From Mogibacterium sp. (GTDB lineage Bacteria > Bacillota > Clostridia > Peptostreptococcales > Anaerovoracaceae): a DNA stretch of 64,000 nucleotides. The first letter of the stretch is position 1. Each line of letters opens with the position of its first letter. Below, in pieces: positions 33,479 to 43,108 of this stretch. A model generated the notes under the pieces. That model saw only the letters and a list, made by a program, of their open reading frames with translations, was not told where the DNA came from and made no database searches. Location: contig JAFRJV010000111.1 of assembly GCA_017432075.1 (NCBI GenBank), positions 1 through 64,000 of the forward strand, read 5' to 3'. A program made the translations under genes and the position numbers.

Positions 33479-35239
33479 ATGGCAAAACAGGTCACATTAT
33501 CAGTAACGGTACTCAGCTTCAATAACGCGCAGTATATCGAAGACTGCCTTGCGTCGATAGAAAAGCAGGGTATAGACAGCTACGAGGTGTTTATCGTTGA
33601 TGACTGCAGCAGCGATAATTCCATTGAAGTGATCAAAAACTACATCGCGGACCGCCCGCAGTTTCACCTCATAGAAAAGACGGAGAACTCCGGCGGCGCC
33701 GTATCCTCTCAGATCGGCGTTGAAAGAAGCACCGGAAAATACTGCTCGATAATCGATTCCGATGACATCATCGCCGACGGAGCGTATAAGCAGCTGATAA
33801 AGAGGATAGAAGAGGACGGTTCCGACTTTGCCTCGGGCATGCCTCTGATACTCCATTCCGGCTACCTGTATGGATTCATGCCGAATGAGAAAGAGACTTC
33901 GGTTTTTGCAGAGAATACTGTGATCAGCGACGATAAGGCCAAGGCTAAATTCAGCTGTGTTTTCAGCTACTGGAATTGCATCTTCAAAACGGAATTTCTC
34001 AAAAAGAACGACATCCACATGGCGAGCGGACTGCTGATAGCAGACAGACCTTTCCTCTTCGATGCTATTTATAAAGCAGACAGGATCAGCCTGGACCACA
34101 CAGTCGTATATTACTGGAGAAAGAAAAACAATCCTAAGAAGCAGTCGATAACCGATCAGAAAAACGAGTACCGGGTGATCGCCGACAGATGCGACTCATT
34201 TGAAACGCAGGTAAGGATAACGCTTAAAAACACTGAAGAAAAAGGCTCTCTCAATCTGGGGATGTGGGAGAATTCTTTCGAGAGACTGTTTTACCCGCTG
34301 ACAGAACTGCTGAGATCGGAGAAGATCGACAGGGACTTTTTCACGGTAGTATGTGACAGGTACAGGTTCCTGCTGACGGAATATGCCGGGCTTTTCAGAC
34401 AGCTTCTGGACGCAGGACACATCGCGACCCTCCACGCATTCTATACAGTATGCCTTTTGACGCATGATTATGATGCTCTTCTGAACATCGCGGATGAAGA
34501 AACGATCCTTATAAAGCTGAGGGATCTGGCTACTGAAGAAGACAAGCCGATGTTCAGAGAGGCGATGTGCAAAGAGAATACTAAGATGGTCATGCAGAGG
34601 GTAGCCGCGGAAGGGGACAATGTATATGTATACGTCATGGTGCCTAACGACTACAAAGATCTGATAAAGGTCAACAGCGTGACTGCCATAAGCAGAGTAT
34701 ATAAAATGGACCGCTATGAGCTGGACTTTGACAACGACAGGTTTCGCTTCAATATCAAAGATCTTCCGGAGTCCATCTACTACTTCAATCTTTCGTATAA
34801 TATAGGTGAAGAAAGCTACATGCAGGAGATGGGCAGAAGTCCGCTCCCGGCCCCGGTCCTGTTCTATGAAGATGACGATTTCCTCATCACGAGCAACCGC
34901 AATGGAGGAAATCCTCTTACTATCATGAGGAAGAACAGATATACTTTTGTAGGGGACAGCAAAAGACCCCGCATATTCGTGAACAACGATGACGGAGATA
35001 TCGACAGGCTGTTCTTCTACAATGTTATAGACAACAGGGAGAGTGAGCTCGAGCGTATCAGTGACGATATATATCAGTTTGGGCTGAACGATCTTCCGGA
35101 GGGCAGAAACGTGCTGCTTGCGAAACACGGCAACGGCACTATCTCCACCGTCAACAAAGCACAGTTCACAAACAGCGCGAATCACATGAAAGCATATGAA
35201 AAGCTGTTCATGGCAAACGTGATCACGATAATCAAATAA
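33479..35239 (+). CDS. Family-2 glycosyltransferase with long C-terminal region
   Basis: 586 residues. The first 220 or so are a GT-A glycosyltransferase (VTVLSFNNAQYIEDCLASI, IVDDCSSDNS, IIDSDD). The remaining 360 residues, helical then beta-rich (e.g. FLITSNRNGGNPLTIMRKN), resemble the non-catalytic parts of teichoic-acid polymerases here and have no recognised catalytic motif. The ATG at 33479 has GGTGGG 4 bases ahead; a GTG at 33470 in the same frame would lack a ribosome site. Probably adds a sugar to the teichoic-acid unit or linkage. Confidence 0.83.
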   Translation: MAKQVTLSVTVLSFNNAQYIEDCLASIEKQGIDSYEVFIVDDCSSDNSIEVIKNYIADRPQFHLIEKTENSGGAVSSQIGVERSTGKYCSIIDSDDIIADGAYKQLIKRIEEDGSDFASGMPLILHSGYLYGFMPNEKETSVFAENTVISDDKAKAKFSCVFSYWNCIFKTEFLKKNDIHMASGLLIADRPFLFDAIYKADRISLDHTVVYYWRKKNNPKKQSITDQKNEYRVIADRCDSFETQVRITLKNTEEKGSLNLGMWENSFERLFYPLTELLRSEKIDRDFFTVVCDRYRFLLTEYAGLFRQLLDAGHIATLHAFYTVCLLTHDYDALLNIADEETILIKLRDLATEEDKPMFREAMCKENTKMVMQRVAAEGDNVYVYVMVPNDYKDLIKVNSVTAISRVYKMDRYELDFDNDRFRFNIKDLPESIYYFNLSYNIGEESYMQEMGRSPLPAPVLFYEDDDFLITSNRNGGNPLTIMRKNRYTFVGDSKRPRIFVNNDDGDIDRLFFYNVIDNRESELERISDDIYQFGLNDLPEGRNVLLAKHGNGTISTVNKAQFTNSANHMKAYEKLFMANVITIIK

Positions 35240-35251
35240 AGCGGAGACAAG

Positions 35252-36367
35252 ATGATGGATAAAAAAATATTGGTGACACAGTCCACGATACCGCCGATGG
35301 ATGAATATATCCGTGAGATAGAGTCTCTTTGGGAAACCAAATGGCTCACTAACATGGGAAGCAAGCACGTGCAGCTCCAGCAGGAACTTGCCGCTTACCT
35401 TGGCGTAGAGAATATCGAGCTCATGGTCAACGGACACATGTCGATAGAACTTGGCATACAGGTCTGCGGCTTTGAAAGGGGAAGCGAGGTCATCACGACG
35501 CCTTTCACTTTCACATCCACGACTCACGCCATAGTAAGGAACGGTCTGAAGCCGGTGTTCTGCGATGTGAAGCCTGATGACTACACCATTGACCCGGAAA
35601 AGATCGAGGCGCTGATAAGCGATAAGACGGTCGCCATCATGCCGGTACATGTATACGGCAACATCTGTGACGTAGAAGCTATAGACAGCATAGCGCGTAA
35701 GCACGGCCTTAAGGTCTTATATGACGCGGCTCACACCTTTGGAGAAACCTACAAAGGCAAAGGCGTAGGCAACTTCGGAGACATGTCGTTCTTCAGCTTC
35801 CATGCAACAAAAGTGTTCAACACTATAGAGGGCGGAGCGGTCTGTTTCCATGATGAGAAGTATAAGCAGTCGCTTTACGACATCAAGAACTTTGGGATCC
35901 ATGGACCGGAAGAAGTAAAGGCTGTCGGAGGGAACGCCAAGATGAACGAGTTCTGCGCTTCGATGGGGCTTTGCAACCTCAGACATGTGGACGAGGCGAT
36001 CGAAAAGAGAAAGAAGGTAGTAGAACGCTACCGCGAAAAGCTTTCGGTCATAGACGGGATCAAGCTCAATGTCGTGCAGGACGGGGTCAAACAGAACTAC
36101 GCGTATTTCCCGGTCGTGTTCGACCCTGAAGTATACGGGAAGAACCGCGACGAGGTCCAGGAGATACTGGCAGGATACGGGATCGGCTCCAGAAAGTATT
36201 TCTATCCGCTGACGAATTCCTATGATTGCTACGAATGGAAGTTCGACACCGCTGAGACGCCGATCGCGAAAAGTATAAGCGACAACGTATTGTGCCTGCC
36301 TCTTTACGCCGATCTGTCTCTTGAAGACGTAGACAGGATCTGCAGAATAATCACAGAGAAGTGCTGA
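35252..36367 (+). CDS. DegT/DnrJ/EryC1/StrS-family aminotransferase
   Basis: 371 residues of the PLP-dependent sugar aminotransferase family. TTPFTFTSTTHAIVRNGLKP, YDAAHTFG and SFHATKVFNTIEGG (PLP lysine Lys187) are all present. Such enzymes aminate keto-sugar nucleotides or keto-cyclitols with glutamate as donor. The substrate is unknown; the neighbours (ATP-grasp/HAD, GT2) suggest an amino-sugar or amino-polyol substituent of the exported polymer. ATG codons at 35252 and 35255 are equally possible starts behind GGAG. Confidence 0.88.
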   Translation: MMDKKILVTQSTIPPMDEYIREIESLWETKWLTNMGSKHVQLQQELAAYLGVENIELMVNGHMSIELGIQVCGFERGSEVITTPFTFTSTTHAIVRNGLKPVFCDVKPDDYTIDPEKIEALISDKTVAIMPVHVYGNICDVEAIDSIARKHGLKVLYDAAHTFGETYKGKGVGNFGDMSFFSFHATKVFNTIEGGAVCFHDEKYKQSLYDIKNFGIHGPEEVKAVGGNAKMNEFCASMGLCNLRHVDEAIEKRKKVVERYREKLSVIDGIKLNVVQDGVKQNYAYFPVVFDPEVYGKNRDEVQEILAGYGIGSRKYFYPLTNSYDCYEWKFDTAETPIAKSISDNVLCLPLYADLSLEDVDRICRIITEKC

Positions 36368-36368
36368 A

Positions 36369-37178
36369 ATGATTGAATCGATCAAAGAAATAGTAAGAGA
36401 CCATATTCAATACAAAGACCAGATCAAGATGCTGGCTAAGTCAGATCTGATAAAGACGTATCGCGGCGCCGCCCTGGGCTGGTCCTGGGCGATCATCAAG
36501 CCGCTGATCACGCTCTTTGTGTTCTGGTTCGCATTTTCCGTAGGACTGAGGTCGGGCAAGCCGGTAGCGGGGTATTCCTTCTTCCTGTGGCTTGTAGCGG
36601 GATTCCTGCCATGGTTTTTCATGCAGGAGCTGATAACCGGCGGAGCCGCCTGTATCAGAAAATACAGCCCGCTCGTGACCAAGATGAAATTCCCTATCTC
36701 GATCATACCTACGTATTTCAATATCTCTCATTTATATACACATCTGGCGCTGCTGGTCATAACCATAGTGCTTTTTGCGGTCTCGGGACATATGCCGGAC
36801 ATCTATCTGCTGCAGATCCCGTTTTACATGCTTCTGATGGTGGCGTTCTTTATCGTATGGGCGCTCCTGGCGGGCATGCTTTCCGCTATCAGCAAGGATT
36901 TCCAGAATCTGGTCAATGCGCTTTCATCAGCGATCTTCTGGATGTCGGGTATCATCTATAACGTTGAGGATATCGAGAATACCTGGATAAGGGTCATGCT
37001 CAAGTTCAATCCGGTCACGGTAATATCCAGCGGCTACAGAAGAGCCTTCATTTATAAAAAGTGGTTCTGGCAGGACAAAGTATCACTGGTGTGCTTCTCG
37101 ATCACCTTCCTGATTTTCCTGATCCTTGCGCTCACGGTATATAAGAAGCTGAGAAAAGAGATCCCTGACGTTTTATAG
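36369..37178 (+). CDS. tagG: Teichoic-acid ABC transporter permease (TagG-like)
   Basis: 269 residues with six membrane segments, ABC-2 type. The N-terminus carries the typical KMLAKSDLIKTYRGAALGWS block that precedes the first helix of TagG/Wzm permeases, followed by PLITLFVFWFAF. With TagH it moves lipid-linked polymer across the membrane. The ATG is 1 base after the stop of the aminotransferase gene and has no strong ribosome site, so translation is probably coupled. Confidence 0.92.
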   Translation: MIESIKEIVRDHIQYKDQIKMLAKSDLIKTYRGAALGWSWAIIKPLITLFVFWFAFSVGLRSGKPVAGYSFFLWLVAGFLPWFFMQELITGGAACIRKYSPLVTKMKFPISIIPTYFNISHLYTHLALLVITIVLFAVSGHMPDIYLLQIPFYMLLMVAFFIVWALLAGMLSAISKDFQNLVNALSSAIFWMSGIIYNVEDIENTWIRVMLKFNPVTVISSGYRRAFIYKKWFWQDKVSLVCFSITFLIFLILALTVYKKLRKEIPDVL

Positions 37179-37201
37179 GTCAGCAGAAACGGTACAGATA
37201 T

Positions 37202-37927
37202 ATGAGCAATGAAGTAGTAGTCAGATTTGACAACGTCACAAAGATGTACAAGCTGTATAAGAGCAGCAGAGCACGCTTCAAAGGGCTGTTCAGCAAGAAA
37301 GTTCCGTACAAAGAGAACAAAGCTGTTAACGGAATGTCTTTTGAGGTAAGGAAGGGCGAGAGCGTAGCGCTGTTTGGACGTAACGGTGCGGGCAAGTCCA
37401 CCATGCTCAAGATGATCACGGGCGTTACCTTCCCGACTGAAGGCGAGATAACCGTCAAAGGCAAGGTGTGCGCTCTGCTCGAGCTTGGTGCGGGCTTTGA
37501 CGCCGAGTCGACAGGCAGGGAAAACATAAGGTTCAAATGCAGCCTCATGGGAATGAATGATGAAGAGATCGATGCGGTAGAAGATGATATCGTGCAGTTC
37601 GCGGACATCGGGGATTACATGGATCAGCCGCTGAGGTCCTATTCGAGCGGTATGAAAGCCAGACTCGGCTTCGCGATAAACGCCAACGCCCAGCCGGACA
37701 TACTTATAGTTGACGAGGCGCTGAGCGTTGGAGACAGAAATTTCCAGAAGAAGTGCAAGGAAAAGATAGCCGAGATAATGGCTGACGACAATGTGACGCT
37801 TCTCTTTGTTACACACTCTCTCACGACGGCCAGAGATTTCTGTAAGCGCGGGATCGTGCTTGAGAAGGGAAAGATCCTATTTGACGGAACGATCGATGAG
37901 GCGATCAAATTCTACGAAACAAAATAG
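37202..37927 (+). CDS. tagH: Teichoic-acid ABC transporter ATPase (TagH-like)
   Basis: 241 residues, an ABC ATPase: Walker A GRNGAGKST (59-67), signature YSSGMKARLGF, Walker B ILIVDEAL and the switch His in VTHS. The MYKLYKS...FKGLF segment before the core is typical of TagH/Wzt exporters. There is no C-terminal extension of the kind that binds the polymer end in some Wzt proteins. Partner of the permease at 36369, 23 bases upstream. Confidence 0.93.
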   Translation: MSNEVVVRFDNVTKMYKLYKSSRARFKGLFSKKVPYKENKAVNGMSFEVRKGESVALFGRNGAGKSTMLKMITGVTFPTEGEITVKGKVCALLELGAGFDAESTGRENIRFKCSLMGMNDEEIDAVEDDIVQFADIGDYMDQPLRSYSSGMKARLGFAINANAQPDILIVDEALSVGDRNFQKKCKEKIAEIMADDNVTLLFVTHSLTTARDFCKRGIVLEKGKILFDGTIDEAIKFYETK

Positions 37928-37935
37928 TTTAACTG

Positions 37936-40900
37936 ATGAGAAATCCGTTACGATCGATAAAACGCAAAATCAAATACTATAAAAGCAGTGACCGCAAATA
38001 CCGCGATCTCTGGTATTCATGTGATGTCGATGAACACTGCATAATGATAGAGCCGGGGCGCGGAGAGACCGTGTCGGGCAATATGTTTGCGATACTGAAA
38101 GAGGTGGAGACCGGACCGGAGTGGTCTGATCTCAGGCCTTTTTTCGTTGTTACGGAAAAGACGCGCAAAGAAGCCGAAAGGAAGATCGAATATTACGGTT
38201 TCAGTAAAGTAAAGCTTGTTGAGAGGATGAGCGATGAATACCTGAAGCTCCTCGCAACGTGCAAATACTTTTTTTCGGATAACACGTATCCGGCGGAGTT
38301 CTGCAAGAAAACTGACCAGGTACTGGTAAACACATGGCACGGGACCCCGCTCAAACACATGGGCAAAGCCAATCTTGAAGGTGCCCGCGGCATGAGCAAC
38401 GTGATGCGCAATTTCTTCATGTCGGACCACGCTCTTTTCCCGAATGACTTTACGAGAGACGTCTTCATGAATGACTACCAGCTGAGTTCTCAATTCAGCG
38501 GCAGCGCAGTCATGCTTGATTATCCGCGGAATGACGCGCTCTACAATGAAGAGATGAGGGCTGCAGTGCGCAGGGAGCAGGGCATTGAAGATAAGCGCGT
38601 GTACGCGTACATGCCGACCTGGAGGGGCAGCGACTCAAAATCTGTCAGCATGGAAGATCAGGAGAGAGAGATCACCGGGTATCTGGCTGCGCTGGATGGA
38701 TCGCTCGCGGACGATCAGCTGCTGTTTGTCAATCTGCATCCATTCGTCGGAAGCAGACTGTCATATGACAGCTATAAACATATAAGACCGTTTCCGGGCG
38801 AATATGAGACCTACGATTTCCTGAACGCGACAGACGCGCTCATCACGGATTACTCGAGCGTACTCTTCGATTATGCCGGGACAGGACGCAAGATAGTTCT
38901 GTTTACGTACGATCTGGAGGATTATCTTGAAAGCCGCGGCATGTATCTCGATATACGTAAGATGCCTTTTGATATCTGCCGCACTCCGGACGAGGTCATA
39001 GCCGGCCTCAACAGCGAAGGATCGGTCGCTGACAAAAGGTTCCTGGATACATTCTGCGCATACCGGCGCGGCGAAAAGAACTGCTCACGCAAGCTCCTTG
39101 AGATCGCTGCAGGAAGACAGAGCGATTCGGTAAAAATAATAAAGAGAGAGAATGACGGCCGTGCGAGGAACGTGATCGCAGTCAGGGATCTGAGCAAGGG
39201 CGTCACGAATGATCTGAAGCGGCTGATACAGAAGAATACTGAAGGCGGCGACCACGTCAGCGTGCTGTTTGGCGGAGGCATAAAGCCGGAATATATCGAT
39301 ACACTCAAAGAACTCGATACGTATGAAAACGTTGACTGGTACCCTTTGATCGGAGGCATCAGAGACGAAGACATGCCTCGCGAGGTAAGGCGCGTGCTTC
39401 CGGGCTGGCACATCGACAACGTCGGAAATTCAGATGATCTCAGAAGGAATTACCACAGACTCGTGTACCACCTGATACCCGTCAGGAAATATGCGATCCA
39501 TGACAGAGGAGAGAACATAAGGATCTCGTTCCTGCAGGACAGGCTTTCCTATCTGGTCAGCGCCAGAGTAGGAGAGAGACCTTGTGAGCTCCAAAGGCGC
39601 GGAAACAAATACTTTATTGATATCCCTAAAGAGGATCTGACAGGATTCTTCTTCCGCAACCGCATAGCCCTGATCGATGAGTTCGGGGAGGAGCACCGGA
39701 TCATATCCGGAAGACGCCTGCCAAAGATATTAAGTATAATCCATACTAAAGTCATAAAGCTTGGGATCAGCGCCGGAGGAGATGAAGAAGAAGACACGGC
39801 TCAGTCCGGCACAGGAGGGTCGATCTGCTATCTGCAGGAATACAGGACCCGCACGGATCTTCTGGTCAGACCGGCAAACTATACCGACAGCTTCGGACAG
39901 AGAGTCAGGATAGCGCTTGCGTATTGTGCCGCAAAACTCAAAAGAGGCGGAACGACTCCTATATTGCTGTATGAGAAAAACAGCGAAAGATATGAGGAAT
40001 CTGCGTCAGTCCTGTTCGAGAAACTGCTCGATATGGGATATGGCAATGTTTATTACGTTATAAGAAAAGATTGCCCGGCGTGGAACGATGTGCCTGACAG
40101 GTACCGCTCAAAGCTGCTTGCAAAGTATTCATTCAGGCATTATCTGATGCTGTTCAGATGCAGGACGTTCATAGCGACCGAACGCATCACGCATAATATA
40201 GACCTCAGGCCGCTGAGCCCATTCCTGAGGTACTGGCTCGTACACGCGGGTTACAACTTCGTTTTCCTGCAGCACGGCGTTATGTACATGGTGTCGCTTG
40301 ACGCCGAGAGGCGCGCTTTCTTCAGGCTGCGCGAACGCCCGGGATACAAGAACAGGATAGTGACATCTTCAGAACTTGAGGCCGACCACTTCGTTTATAG
40401 AGGAGGTTTCGATCGCGAGGAGCTGTATGTCTGCGGCCTGCTCAAATTCGACAGGGCGGAGAGAAATGAGACGCATGACCGCATCGTGATCATGCCTACC
40501 TGGAGACCGGGAGAGGCAAATCTCGCGACTGAGAACTTCCGCGAGACCACTTATTTCAAGTTCATACAGAAGATATACGACGCGGTGCCGGACGATCTGA
40601 AAGATAAAGTTGTAGTGCTGCCGCATCCTTTGATCAAGAAGAGCGCTGTTGCCGCAGCGGAATCCGGCGGAGACATCGGGGACCGCGACGTGATAAGGCT
40701 GATGCTGCCTGACGTGACTCATGAGGAGACCCTCAGGATGACCGATACATTGATCACGGATTATTCATCGATCTCATACGACGCGTTCTACCGCGGGGCA
40801 AACGTTATATTCGACTGGGAAGAAAAGGATGATACGATCGCTTATTACGGAAAGTCCTCGAGGCTGATGCTGACGGAGGACCTCGCGTTCGGCGAAGTGG

Positions 40901-41058
40901 CATACGACAAAGAACAGCTGAGAGAATCGATCATAAGAACATACGGCAAGGCTCAGAAAAAAGAGCATATCGAAAGGTTCCGCAAGATAGTGACGTATCA
41001 CGACGGACGGAATACCGAAAGATTCATAGAGATGGCGAAAAAGGACGGACTGCTTTAA
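37936..41058 (+). CDS. Tandem double-domain CDP-glycerol phosphotransferase
   Basis: 1040 residues with two TagB/TagF-type domains. The first (about 1-400) has NTWHGTPLKHMG (His135), MPTWRGSD and ITDYSSVLFDY (Asp305). The second (about 640-1040) has VFLQHGVMYMV (His780), IMPTWRPGEA, LPHPLIKK and ITDYSSISYDAF (Asp942). About 410-630 is a linker of unknown fold. Both domains keep the key His and Asp, so both may be active, perhaps a primase plus polymerase or two alternating units. No ribosome site precedes the ATG at 37936, 8 bases after the tagH stop; coupling is likely. Confidence 0.86.
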   Translation: MRNPLRSIKRKIKYYKSSDRKYRDLWYSCDVDEHCIMIEPGRGETVSGNMFAILKEVETGPEWSDLRPFFVVTEKTRKEAERKIEYYGFSKVKLVERMSDEYLKLLATCKYFFSDNTYPAEFCKKTDQVLVNTWHGTPLKHMGKANLEGARGMSNVMRNFFMSDHALFPNDFTRDVFMNDYQLSSQFSGSAVMLDYPRNDALYNEEMRAAVRREQGIEDKRVYAYMPTWRGSDSKSVSMEDQEREITGYLAALDGSLADDQLLFVNLHPFVGSRLSYDSYKHIRPFPGEYETYDFLNATDALITDYSSVLFDYAGTGRKIVLFTYDLEDYLESRGMYLDIRKMPFDICRTPDEVIAGLNSEGSVADKRFLDTFCAYRRGEKNCSRKLLEIAAGRQSDSVKIIKRENDGRARNVIAVRDLSKGVTNDLKRLIQKNTEGGDHVSVLFGGGIKPEYIDTLKELDTYENVDWYPLIGGIRDEDMPREVRRVLPGWHIDNVGNSDDLRRNYHRLVYHLIPVRKYAIHDRGENIRISFLQDRLSYLVSARVGERPCELQRRGNKYFIDIPKEDLTGFFFRNRIALIDEFGEEHRIISGRRLPKILSIIHTKVIKLGISAGGDEEEDTAQSGTGGSICYLQEYRTRTDLLVRPANYTDSFGQRVRIALAYCAAKLKRGGTTPILLYEKNSERYEESASVLFEKLLDMGYGNVYYVIRKDCPAWNDVPDRYRSKLLAKYSFRHYLMLFRCRTFIATERITHNIDLRPLSPFLRYWLVHAGYNFVFLQHGVMYMVSLDAERRAFFRLRERPGYKNRIVTSSELEADHFVYRGGFDREELYVCGLLKFDRAERNETHDRIVIMPTWRPGEANLATENFRETTYFKFIQKIYDAVPDDLKDKVVVLPHPLIKKSAVAAAESGGDIGDRDVIRLMLPDVTHEETLRMTDTLITDYSSISYDAFYRGANVIFDWEEKDDTIAYYGKSSRLMLTEDLAFGEVAYDKEQLRESIIRTYGKAQKKEHIERFRKIVTYHDGRNTERFIEMAKKDGLL

Positions 41059-41061
41059 AAG

Positions 41062-42183
41062 ATGGAACGAGAGGGCAGAAAAAAGATCGCGATAATAAGC
41101 CGTGAGAGCGACAGCAAGACGCTCGACGTCTCCATGCTGGAGGCAGAGCTGCTTAAACGCGGGCATAAAGTGAAAGTGCTCAGCAAGCTCCTGACCAAGG
41201 AGAAGTCTTTTAAAGCGCTCGGATATATCGGTCATGTGATCAGACAGGAGGCTGCGATACTCGATTCCGATGTTGTAGTGCTTGACACATACTGTATACC
41301 GGCCAGCATGATCCCTCACGGAAAGGGGACCAGGGTGGTCCAGATGTGGCATGCTCTTGGCGCTGTCAAGAAGTTTGGCTGGCAGACGGTCGGCAAGGAA
41401 GGCGGGTCTTCCGAGAAGATGGCTAAGCTGATGAAAATGCATAAGGGATATGATCACGTCATCTGCTCCAGCGACGTGACTGCCGAATACTTCTGTGAGG
41501 CTTTCAGGACAGAACGCGGGAAGATAGTAAAGTGCGGACTGCCACGCATCGACTATATCAAAAGCGTCACTGCCGGCGACAGACATGATGAGATGGCCGC
41601 TAAGATACTCTCAAGATATCCTCAGCTGAAGGAAGATGGCAGAAAGACGATACTCTACGCTCCGACCTTCCGCAGGGGCAAAACGGTCGACGTGCAGAGC
41701 CTCGCAGACGCGCTGGATCCCGGGAAATCCGATCTGGTGGTGAAGCTGCATCCGCTCTACAGAGGGGGCACTGCCGTGGGCGAAAGCGGTTCTGCACAGG
41801 CAGACACTGCTCAGAAAGGCATCATCTACGATGAGGAATTCTCCACATTCGACTGGCTGTCGGTGGCAGACATGATCATCAGCGACTACTCATCACTGGT
41901 CATCGAATCAACGCTTGCAGACAAGCCTCTGTTCATATATGCCTACGATCTTGAGGATTATGCGGAGAACACGGGCCTGAACATCGACTTCGAAAGCGAG
42001 CCTGTCGCGCCGTATGTTTTCAAAGACGCAAAGAAACTGGCTGACTGCATCGAAAAAGAAGATTACGACATGGACGCTCTGCGTGCGTTCAGGAACAGAT
42101 ATATAGATGTTGATACGGATAAATGCACTGCCGCGCTGGCTGATTTTATAGTATCCCTTTCCGGACGCAGTACAAAACCATGA
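41062..42183 (+). CDS. CDP-glycerol phosphotransferase family protein
   Basis: 373 residues of the TagB/TagF fold. It has VQMWHALGAVKKFG (His97) where most relatives read HGTPLKxxG, then YAPTFRRGKT, VKLHPLYRGG and ISDYSSLVIES (Asp275). The altered acceptor motif suggests a different acceptor, such as a priming or capping step. The ATG lies 3 bases after the previous stop without a ribosome site, and the gene overlaps the next by 4 bases (ATGA), so it is part of a tightly coupled series. Confidence 0.85.
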   Translation: MEREGRKKIAIISRESDSKTLDVSMLEAELLKRGHKVKVLSKLLTKEKSFKALGYIGHVIRQEAAILDSDVVVLDTYCIPASMIPHGKGTRVVQMWHALGAVKKFGWQTVGKEGGSSEKMAKLMKMHKGYDHVICSSDVTAEYFCEAFRTERGKIVKCGLPRIDYIKSVTAGDRHDEMAAKILSRYPQLKEDGRKTILYAPTFRRGKTVDVQSLADALDPGKSDLVVKLHPLYRGGTAVGESGSAQADTAQKGIIYDEEFSTFDWLSVADMIISDYSSLVIESTLADKPLFIYAYDLEDYAENTGLNIDFESEPVAPYVFKDAKKLADCIEKEDYDMDALRAFRNRYIDVDTDKCTAALADFIVSLSGRSTKP

Positions 42184-43088
42184 AAAAGAAAAGGGCTGAT
42201 ACAACGTTGGTAATAGTGCTCGCATTGCTGATCCTCCTTGTCATTATTTCTCTGGTGTGGATACTGCACATAGGAAACCAGAGGAGTATCGCGCGGGCGA
42301 GGGATGAAGCCGCCAGGGAACAGCAGGAGGCACAGCAGAAGGCAGAAGAGGAAGCAGCTGCCAAAAGGGCTGAGGAAGCAGCGATCGCATCACACGTGTA
42401 TTCGCACCGCGGCTCCGCCGGTCCCGAAGAGCATACTTTCAAGGCTTACGATGCAGCCATCGAGGCCGGGTCGCACAATATTGAACAGGATGTCGTCATT
42501 TCGTCTGATGGAGTTCTCTACGTTTCGCACGATCTTAATGCCGTGACTATGACAGGCTACAACGGAATGTATGAGTATATAAGTTCTGAGACCATCGACA
42601 GCCTTACGACAGAGGCGGGCAATAAGGTGCTCAGGCTCAGCGAGGTCTTTGATAGGTACGGCAGGGACATCAACTACATTATCGAGCTGAAGCCCGACAG
42701 TGATGCGTGCATAGAGGCGTTCGAGGCACTTGTGGACGAGTACGGTCTCGCTGATGTCATAACCGTGCAGTCGATGTACTCTCATGTGCTCGAAACTCTG
42801 GAAGAGAAGTATCCCGACATGCCTAAGCTCTACGTGTGCAGGAGCCAGGGGGACTTTGAATACGCTTTAGACAAATCTTATATAGATATTATTTCAGTGA
42901 AGGCGTCCGCCGGCCTCATGACCGGGAGCAACTGCAGCGCGGCGCACGAAAACGGCAAGGCTTTCAGCGCGTGGACGCTCGATACAGAAGAATCGATAAA
43001 GGATGCCATAGACATGGGCGTAGATACATACTTTACCAATGACACGCCGCTCGCGCTCTCTCTTGAGAGAGAATACAGAAATAACTAA
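42180..43088 (+). CDS. Membrane-anchored glycerophosphodiester phosphodiesterase
   Basis: 302 residues. One N-terminal membrane segment (about 8-30) and an Ala/Glu-rich helix (35-68) carry an outward-facing GDPD domain. Motifs: SHRGSAGPEEHT (His76, Arg77, Glu84), IEQDV (Glu102, Asp104), YVSHDLN (His117, Asp118) and IIELKP. Such enzymes cleave glycerol phosphodiesters; related teichoicases and GlpQ cut teichoic acid. Its place inside the operon suggests trimming or recycling of the exported chain. It overlaps the genes on both sides or touches them, so it is made with them. Confidence 0.9.
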   Translation: MKKKRADTTLVIVLALLILLVIISLVWILHIGNQRSIARARDEAAREQQEAQQKAEEEAAAKRAEEAAIASHVYSHRGSAGPEEHTFKAYDAAIEAGSHNIEQDVVISSDGVLYVSHDLNAVTMTGYNGMYEYISSETIDSLTTEAGNKVLRLSEVFDRYGRDINYIIELKPDSDACIEAFEALVDEYGLADVITVQSMYSHVLETLEEKYPDMPKLYVCRSQGDFEYALDKSYIDIISVKASAGLMTGSNCSAAHENGKAFSAWTLDTEESIKDAIDMGVDTYFTNDTPLALSLEREYRNN

Positions 43089-43108
43089 TGCAGACACGGA
43101 GGTCAGCG

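Noticed and set aside
34196..35704. Long minus-strand open frame (502 codons) opposite the GT2 and aminotransferase genes
   Set aside because: It lies fully antisense to two well-supported genes, has no ribosome site and its translation has no family motifs; it is a codon-usage shadow. The same holds for the long frame at 32477-33463 and the many His/Arg-rich frames opposite other genes.
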